Shown: positions 57,091-64,000 of the stretch, in pieces | Layout: every line of letters starts with the position of its first letter | Numbering within the stretch: the first letter of the stretch is position 1 | Source of the DNA: Cyprinodon diabolis | Taxonomy: Eukaryota > Chordata > Actinopteri > Cyprinodontiformes > Cyprinodontidae | Direction of reading: 5' to 3' | DNA length: 64,000 nucleotides | Assembly: GCA_030533445.1 (NCBI GenBank) | Contig: CM060081.1 | Coordinates: forward strand, 34,980,111-35,044,110 | Position numbers and translations under genes: made by a program | The notes under the pieces: model-generated | Databases searched by the model: none | The model's input: only the letters and a program-made list of their open reading frames with translations | What the model was told of the DNA's origin: nothing

Positions 57091-58719
57091 CATTAAATTT
57101 AAAAATAATAATTATAACCCATGCTGTGGGTGGGTTGTACTAAATTAGCAGACGAATATTATGATTATCAATTAATCTGATTAATTGTTTCAGTCGTATA
57201 ATTACTAATATAATAAAATAATAAAATGTGATAGATAAAAGGCAAACAAAGCACTTTTATTTTCTTTTTATTTTATTTTTTATTTTACATTAATTAAATG
57301 ATGAAAATGTAGTTTTCATACATAGCAATTTAGAATAATTCACCTAACGTAAACTTTTTAAAGCCCTAAGAGATGGTCACATTGCTAGGGTCTGGCAGCA
57401 ATGTGAATTCCTCTCGCTATTGTTAATAGGCGACTCTTATTGGCCCTTTGTGTTTATTGTCTGATTGACTTGGCCCCCGCTGGGCTCTAGGACGATTGTT
57501 TGCTTTCGCTGTCTGCCTGGGGAAGTCCCTCTTCGTCTCAAACAGGTCCAGTTACAGTATGTAACACAAAGTTCAGAGGATGCCCGCGCCTTCCTGGTGT
57601 GGTGCTGCATCTTCCTGTCACAGATCACATGTGTTTGTCAGAAATGCAGGTCACTTTTTTACCCGTAAAGATTTTTCTTTTCTCATATAGGCCACTTTGT
57701 TAAGTAATAGTAACAAGTGAAGTCTCAGATCTACTCTATTTTAGTCAGAGCCAGATTGTGGGTGTGCTGGCCTAAGAAAGGAAAGAGAGGTTAGATTCAG
57801 CATGCTGTTGAGCAGACATGGCAAACGACTCAGAGTGTGGTTTGGCAGAATTCTTACTGAAACCAGAAAAAAAGTCACCCAAAAACTGACAAGGAGTGAG
57901 CTCCCCTCAAGTGAGGACAAAAGAGAAGCAAACAGTAGTTCTTGCACATGTGAACTGTTCAGTAAGGAAATGCAAGGAGTTATGCTACTCCTGTTCTGGT
58001 TGCCAACACACCTAATGAGTCTGTCAGGGCCAGTTAGCACAGCCTGGCCTGCTTGTGTCTCCTCCAGGCCACAGACAGCTGTTATTGGCCCTGTAGTGCA
58101 GCGTGTCATAGGGCTGGATTAGGCTGGCAATCAGGAAAAATATCTAACATTCAATCACTGTTGCTTCTTCACTGTTTAAAGTAGCTATTTTAAAGACCTT
58201 CATTTAGCAGTTTCTAACCATTTAACCAAGAAGCCTAAAAATAAATAGTGACAGATGATGATTGGCTGCTATATCCTCTGTGAGTTTCAATATGTAAAAT
58301 TTGTAAAAAAAACAACAACAAAAAAAACAAAAAAAGGTAGATTTACATAATTGCTTGAATGGACATTGCAGGGTTATTTTTGATTATGCTTTGTCATTAT
58401 TATGCAACCTATATCGAAAAAATGGTCCCTTTTGCTTACTCATCTGTTTTTCAAATTATAATGAACACAGGAAATCAAAATAGAGTACAACAAGCACTCT
58501 AACTCTGCTTTTCACAATAACCTTCAGAGGACAATACTGGGCTGGAATCAAACGTTTATTTTTAGAGAGTAACTAAAATACTGCCATTGTATGAAAAGGG
58601 AGCAATTTTATAAATTAATTTCAGTAACATGCCATTAAGCGACCATTAAATTACTCTTAAATAAATAGAAAAAAGTGTGTACAACTTCACAAAACTAAGC
58701 TTTAAATATACATATACTG

Positions 58720-58725
<6 letters not shown>

Positions 58726-58760
<35 letters not shown>
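58726..58760. repeat. (AT)n microsatellite, short
   Basis: An AT run set within a longer ATAC/GTAT-rich region at 58705-58776. Confidence 0.85.
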
Positions 58761-58775
<15 letters not shown>

Positions 58776-59096
58776 CTCAGTGTAAATAATAAATAGTATC
58801 CTGTAAATGATGATCATTCGGGTTGCTGCTTTACTTTGAACTTCACTTAGGCCTGGTAGACTGTATTTGTTTTGGTAGTATGTTTTTCGATAAGCAAGAC
58901 GCAATGAAGCCTGGGTCAGGTGACTAACGAGATATAAAAGGCAAAGCCAGAAATGGTCTAATAGTTTTCTCTCTTGCCTAGCTGTTAAAAGTAAGGGGGA
59001 AATAATTATACTTCATTTATATGTATGATTACATGCAGATTAGTTTGCCTTTTGTGTCCATGTGAAGTGTAAGGTGAGAAAAAAAAAACTAAAAAA

Positions 59097-59098
<2 letters not shown>

Positions 59099-59186
<88 letters not shown>
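59099..59186. repeat. (AT)n microsatellite
   Basis: About 44 AT units without interruption. Confidence 0.96.
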
Positions 59187-59190
<4 letters not shown>

Positions 59191-60151
59191 AAGGTGAATG
59201 AATGAAAGCGAAGCAAGTATAGGTAGAAATTAGAATTTAAGTATTAATGATCATTTGTTTTTACATCAAGCTCATCATTTTAATGTTGTTTTAACCAATA
59301 ATGGACAAAAATAATTACTTATCAGTATCTGTTTTAACCAAGGAGCCAACAGGAGCAAAACTTGCCCCATAGAGGATAACAAATTTTGTCAATTAACACG
59401 TATAAAAGGACACTGATGCGCTGCAAATCAGGTAAAAGCAGTTGAAAAGGAGTGAAGAGCAATGATAATGTGAGAATAACAGAATATCAAGGAGTCTCAG
59501 AGGTGCAGTGAGGTGCTCATATTTGAGAGGGAAGTGAGGAGGGAGATAATGAGAAAGGAACGTGATAAAGGAGGTGAGATATGAATTGAATCCTAGGAGG
59601 TACTTATGCTACGGCGGTGGTCCTCGCTGTCAACCAGGCTGAGCTACCCATGTTTTTTTCCCCTTTTTCTTTTTGCTAAATAATTAGCTTCCCAACTAGT
59701 GAGAGCCTTCTGCCCTATTTTTTAGGTTGAGTTTTATGGCAGGGAGGAGCCAGAAAAACTAAAACCTCATTCACTCTAATTATAGGTTGTGCAACATATA
59801 GAAAATATAGAGTCGGTCAAGAGTAGCCTGGCTACCAAAAAAACCCCAAAACGCAACAGCTTAGAGAAATTAGTGCCGCTGTATGGGCCAGACATATACA
59901 GTTATTATGCATGGTAGATCACCATGATCTGAAGGGATTTAAAACCATCAAAGTGGAGACTCTGTGGTTTGGCGAAAAATACTGAACTTATCTGAAGATT
60001 CCTGCAAATCTGATTTGAAAGGAAAGATTTTTTGGAACTTTGGAAAATGATCATATTTAAGAAATCATCTATTTCAGATTGTGCTGTATTTGAGACATCT
60101 ATTTATAAAATCCAGAGAATCTATAAGATTGTTGTCTTTCTGCCTCCACAG

Positions 60152-60244
60152 AACAGATACCCTGCCGGAGATAGAGGCGTGAGGCTCTACAGTTCCCTGC
60201 CCATGCGCCCAAACCCTGATGGCAAGAGGCTGCCCTCTACTGGG
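60152..60244 (+). CDS. Candidate 93-nt coding exon in intron 1, symmetric phase 0
   Basis: A strong pyrimidine tract and acceptor (TTGTCTTTCTGCCTCCACAG) end at 60151. A donor (GGG then GTATGA) follows at 60245. The 93 nt between read as 31 codons, starting NRYPAGDRGVRLYSSLPMRP and ending GKRLPSTG; both other forward frames hit stops. The exon is GC-rich beside its AT-rich flanks. It begins and ends in phase 0, the same phase as the end of the TOX-family exon 1, so it could be spliced in or skipped without changing frame. I do not recognise the peptide and do not recall it in mammalian TOX proteins. Alternatives are an exon of another, nested gene or a chance exon-like segment. Confidence 0.5.
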
Positions 60245-60526
60245 GTATGAGTCATCTCTCTTACCCCGCCTCTCCACCACCCCTTCACCCCTTTACCCTT
60301 TGGTCAAGTATAATCATGGATATCACAGATGCAGCAAAATGTTTTAACCTTGCAGATATGAAACCTCTAATGAGGAAATCTTTATCGTTGATAGGAAAGG
60401 TCTGTATCAAAATAATTCAAATAACAGGAAAAAACATCCGCTTGCACAACTTGATCGAACTGTATTTTCTTTTGGAAACAAACACCAAGTATATCAAATC
60501 AAAATGTAAACCATACAGATAAAAAT

Positions 60527-60570
60527 CTAAGCTTGCTCTATTGACTCAATGTGTTTTAGAGCAAGCTTAG
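60527..60570. repeat. 14-bp perfect inverted repeat (hairpin)
   Basis: CTAAGCTTGCTCTA (60527-60540) pairs exactly with TAGAGCAAGCTTAG (60557-60570) across a 16-nt loop. It lies just left of a Tc1-like remnant. It could be part of a microRNA-like or transposon hairpin, but no longer stem extends beyond it. Confidence 0.85.
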
Positions 60571-60589
60571 TCTACATTTCAGGGTGTTG

Positions 60590-60830
60590 TGCAGTTTAAA
60601 CATGAAAGTTTGCCATAGTTTAATGTCTTTGGCAAACTGTGATGGGATTTTCATACAGGATTCTCCTCTATTTAACTTCCTATCAGTTCTGATCAGCTTC
60701 CATTTTCTGGCTAATAAAAAGCATCCCCTAAGCATAAGGCCATGAGCAGCTTGTTTTGCTGTGTTAGTTTTCCGCCACATCCATTCTGGGTGTAGGCCAT
60801 TTTCCCATTTCAGGCAATGAACTCAACACT
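60590..60830 (-). mobile_element. Short Tc1-like relic fragment
   Basis: TCTGATCAGCTTCCATTTTC, AAGCATCCCCTAAGCAT and TGTGTTAGTTTTCCGCCACA follow the order seen in the transposase region (minus strand) of the old Tc1-like family. Both terminal repeats are missing, so it is only a fragment. Confidence 0.6.
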
Positions 60831-62253
60831 GCTGTCTGAGCTTTAGATAATGTTTCATGAATTAATCCTCAGAGGGTTTTCAAATGTTTTCCCGACCTAA
60901 AATATTTTATTCAGTAAACCTTGCACTCACATGCCAGTGAGTGCAGCTTTAAAACTCCACTCATTGGCATTGCATAAGTATTGCGGTTTTTATTATGACT
61001 GCTCTGGTTTTATACGATTTCATCTTTATCTCAGAGTTTTCATTTTGGACACTGTCTTCAGTTCAGTGTGGATATTTCCTGAATGCTTTAGATTGAAAGC
61101 CAATCCTATGTTAGCAGTGCCCTGTCGACACCTAGACATGACACAGAACCTAGTTATAAAACTATACCAAACTGTCCTGTTTGCAGATGGAATCAATCCA
61201 ACCTGGCTGACCTTTCTTTTACACAGAAAAACGTTAAAAAAATAAAATAAATAAAAAAGGATTTGGTCTGTTAATACCGATAAAGACATTATCAAAAATG
61301 ACAGCTTGCACTCCACACTTTTCAGATTTTTGTTTGCCAAATACAACTATTTTAATGTCTTTCCACATCTATGCAATATTTAAATCTGCCATGAAATACG
61401 CATAATCCCAAAGAGCATCATACTCATGCATATGATATGATTTATATATAAAAAAGTCCCAAGGCGAACAATTATTTATGTAAAGCACTGGATATTTTTT
61501 TTTTTATCTTCCCTCCATTATTTACTAACCTGATTACTGTGCACAAATGCGTCCGAATGAAAAATTCTGTCCCAAATGACAATTTCATCTGTTCAAGTGT
61601 ACTTACAATTCCATTCTAGTTTGTGTTTTATATCCAGTGTCACTTTCCAAAAAGACCTTTAATGCAGGTGACGAAATGCATTTGATGCAAGAGCCCTCCC
61701 CCCAACAACAATCTGCTGCCTCAGGCATGATTGGAGCACAACATATAAAATAGGGTTATGTAGATAAAGCAAAGCAATCTATTTTTTTCACTATTTCTTT
61801 AGTTTTGCAAAACCGTTTTATAATAGCTCCATTTGAACATCAAAGCCCCATTTTCACTTATCTCGATACATAAGCGTTCACAAAGATACCGAAAAAATTA
61901 ACGTTTATTGAAGTTGCTGCACTTGCAACTCTTTGACTTTGACAAAGTGCTGTAGCAGTCAGATGTTTGTGAAACCTCTCTTTCATTCTTTTTTAAATAT
62001 ATAAAAAAAAATCTTTTAGCATCGTAAAAAAAAGGAAAAAAAATCATAATTAGAATCTAGCTCGCCTTGCTTTTATGCATTTATGTAACAAAGGAGAGAA
62101 AATGGAAGAACAATGGAGCAAAAGTAGGGAATTTAATTTCCCCCGTTTTTTCATGTTTCATTCTATACAAGTGCTTTTTGAATTATCTCCTGGGTGCTCC
62201 AGGGCTCAGCGAGAGGAAGAGTGGGTGTGCTGGGGAGTGGGGGGATGGGGCAG

Positions 62254-62284
<31 letters not shown>

Positions 62285-62658
62285 AGAAGACAGACAGGCA
62301 AAGTTAAAATAAAGCAATGTAATATTGTTGGTGTGCACCTTTTTTAATTACAACCCAGATTGTATTGATGTCTCTGGCTACATGTCCTAAATCATTTATC
62401 GAGAAAGGGAGAGAGAGAGTGCTAACAAAGCACAAAGTCCTCCATCTCACAGGGGCTCGAATCATATGTTATCTGCAGTGAATATTGTTCATGTTTTTCA
62501 GTGAAGAGACCTACTTACAAATCATGGGAATGAGCTCCATGTCAGGACATTTTGAGGCAGTGAAGATATAAATCTACCCTCATCTGATATCCCCTTCTGC
62601 AAATTACACTTCATCTAAAACTGAATGTGGGTGGAGTTTTTAAAGCAAATTTATGGAT

Positions 62659-62666
<8 letters not shown>
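60831..62666 (+). other. Intron 1 interior, no exon seen
   Basis: AT-rich. The open frames at 60931-61346 on both strands have no domain. A (GA)n tract lies at 62253-62280. Confidence 0.5.
62253..62280. repeat. (GA)n microsatellite
   Basis: About 14 GA units following GGGGCAGG. A further imperfect purine tract is at 62401-62421. Confidence 0.9.

Positions 62667-62749
<83 letters not shown>
62666..62749. repeat. (AT)n microsatellite
   Basis: About 42 AT units. The Tyr-Ile open frames on both strands here are products of the repeat. Confidence 0.96.
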
Positions 62750-62757
<8 letters not shown>

Positions 62758-64000
62758 TTGTGCAATACAACAAATGCGTCTAAATCGTCTGTTTTACAGT
62801 ACAGAAGAGATTTAAAGATAACATCTCTGGTGCAGATTTGCAAAAGGAGAAGCTGTGTGATATTTTATCCCCCCCTCTTTGGTTATCTGTCATTTCCTTT
62901 TGTCTGTTATTACCTATGTTTAAAAGTCTGTACAGTAGCACACTGTAGCTACAGGCTGTATGGAGAGGAGAGGAGAATATAACCACTTAACATGCAGAAG
63001 GAAACCAGACGTTTTTCCATTGCACTTATCAGGTGCTGCGGTTAGAGCAAGTGTCAAGGTGCAGTAGGTCTCTGCAATCCCCCCCCCCCCTTTTTTTCCC
63101 CCCCTTGATTTCTATCTCTGTACCCCCATCCCCTCATCTCATCCCTCCACTCACTATGTTCATTTCTGTTCAGTTAAAAGTGGGCTCGGCACTTCCGCAC
63201 CAGCTAACTCATCCCCTCACCCCCCCCCTCCTTCACCACCAACACAAGTTCTTCTCTCTCTGTCAAGCTAACCTCCAACTCCTGCCTTTCACCTCAGTGT
63301 TTCCTGTCAAGGTGCACTGCCCACCTCCATATAACCCTCCCACCCCCAACCTCCGGCTCTGCCCCCGCAACCTTTATTTCTTTTCACAGCTATTACAGTG
63401 CTAAGTGTCTAAAGTTTATTTTTTGAAACACTCAGTGCAGAGGCCATGATCTTACTACTCTGCTGTGATCAGTGTAGGAAAGGTTGCTATTATTGACTTT
63501 AGAGGGATTTCCTTCTGAAAACAGAAATATCTCCAATTGACAAATGTAAAGCTTATCTAGTATACAGCATATAACAGCTATGGGTTGGTTGGGTGTCTGA
63601 AACTATGCCCATTATATTACAGTACTTCCATGTATTTGAATTCCTTAAAGGAAAACCCAGAGAAAATATCCTTATGGAGTAAATCTGTAAAGCAGCTTTG
63701 CCCCTCCCTACCTGATGCAACACGCTGATAATAAGCTGTCTGAAAGAAGGAGTCACTCCTCTGCCTTACTTACTTAAGAAAAATCAGGCAAAAATGCTGG
63801 CATACGTTGGATTAGTTATGGTATAGTCAGTTTTGTATAAGTTATGAGCACCCTGTCACACGTCGACATATGGCAAGTACGGAGAGAAATTTTGATTCTT
63901 GACGTATGCTCATATGGGGCCATAAGTTACAGGAAACTTATTTGATCGTTGGCCTACGTAAAAGGTATTGTGGAGGACTTTCGCAAATTTTTAAAAAGAA
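62750..64000 (+). other. Intron 1 to window end, no exon seen
   Basis: It includes C and T homopolymers at 63079-63104 and a pyrimidine-rich belt to about 63400 with many CCCC runs. The proline-rich frame at 63033-63404 follows from that composition. The last 200 bases carry several CpGs, but no exon or repeat was recognised. The expected FDG-type second coding exon is not here. Confidence 0.5.

Larger units (their letters stand above)
57091..60151 (+). other. Intron 1 interior, no exon seen before 60152
   Basis: AT-rich. The segment 57151-57196 (AATTAATCTGATTAATTGTT then TCAGTC) looks like a decayed hAT end without a partner. The open frames at 57741-58122 on both strands overlap each other and have no domain. 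Confidence 0.5.

Noticed and set aside
57151..57196. hAT-like right end (AATTAATCTGATTAATTGTT)
   Set aside because: No matching left end or TSD was found, so no element is called.
57741..58122. Overlapping 122- and 106-codon frames on opposite strands
   Set aside because: No domain on either strand and no convincing splice sites; a chance opposing pair.
63033..63404. 123-codon proline-rich frame
   Set aside because: Driven by the C-rich belt; no conserved pattern and no good exon boundaries.

Overview
The window looks like a teleost fish chromosome. It is AT-rich vertebrate-style DNA with long (AT)n and (ATCC)n microsatellites and no bacterial gene layout. Its mobile elements are the mix seen in ray-finned fish: Tc1-like transposons, hAT elements, Rex/RTE-like LINEs, tRNA-derived SINEs and solo LTRs. 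No tools were available, so family names rest on motifs, terminal repeats, target-site duplications (TSDs) and remembered families. The species cannot be named.

The only recognisable host gene is on the + strand. The codons at 16383-16475 start MDVRFYP and end LDYYHSNK at a clean splice donor. This is the first coding exon of a TOX-family HMG-box gene, closest by memory to TOX2. Positions 1 to about 15.8 kb are then 5' flanking DNA, about 15.8-16.38 kb is promoter plus 5' UTR, and 16476 to the window end is mostly a very long first intron. I did not find the usual second coding exon (FDG...), so it probably lies beyond the window. One unexplained exon-like block at 60152-60244 is 93 nt, phase 0 at both ends, has strong splice sites and is open in one frame only. 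It may be an undescribed cassette exon.

Layout of repeats: an (AT)n tract, a 97-bp tandem duplication and a 15-bp inverted repeat (1-424); a solo LTR with TSD CTTAT (1411-2114); a 207-bp tandem pair (5835-about 6250); two unrelated LINE C-terminal fragments back to back (about 6840-7728); a deleted Tc1 relic (about 11.3-11.8 kb); a G23 run (12182-12204); a LINE fragment and a SINE (14493-15248); an old Tc1-like relic (17910-20422) holding an intact DD34E Tc1 transposon (18777-20024); a second old Tc1-like relic (26671-29353) holding a hAT element (27101-28444) and a degraded SINE (28855-29140); an inverted solo LTR with TSD CATTT (31267-31977); a hAT element with a BED zinc-finger remnant (36230-37669); further Tc1 relics (43.7 and 60.6 kb); a LINE 3' tail (47.9 kb); and probable non-autonomous elements (35.2, 54.6 and 55.6 kb). 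The remaining intron and flank hold no gene I can support, only a few segments that might be conserved regulatory DNA.

The nesting gives a relative age order: old Tc1-like relics first, then the hAT and SINE insertions and the young Tc1. The young Tc1 has an uninterrupted transposase and identical 29-bp ends, making it the element most likely to have moved recently.
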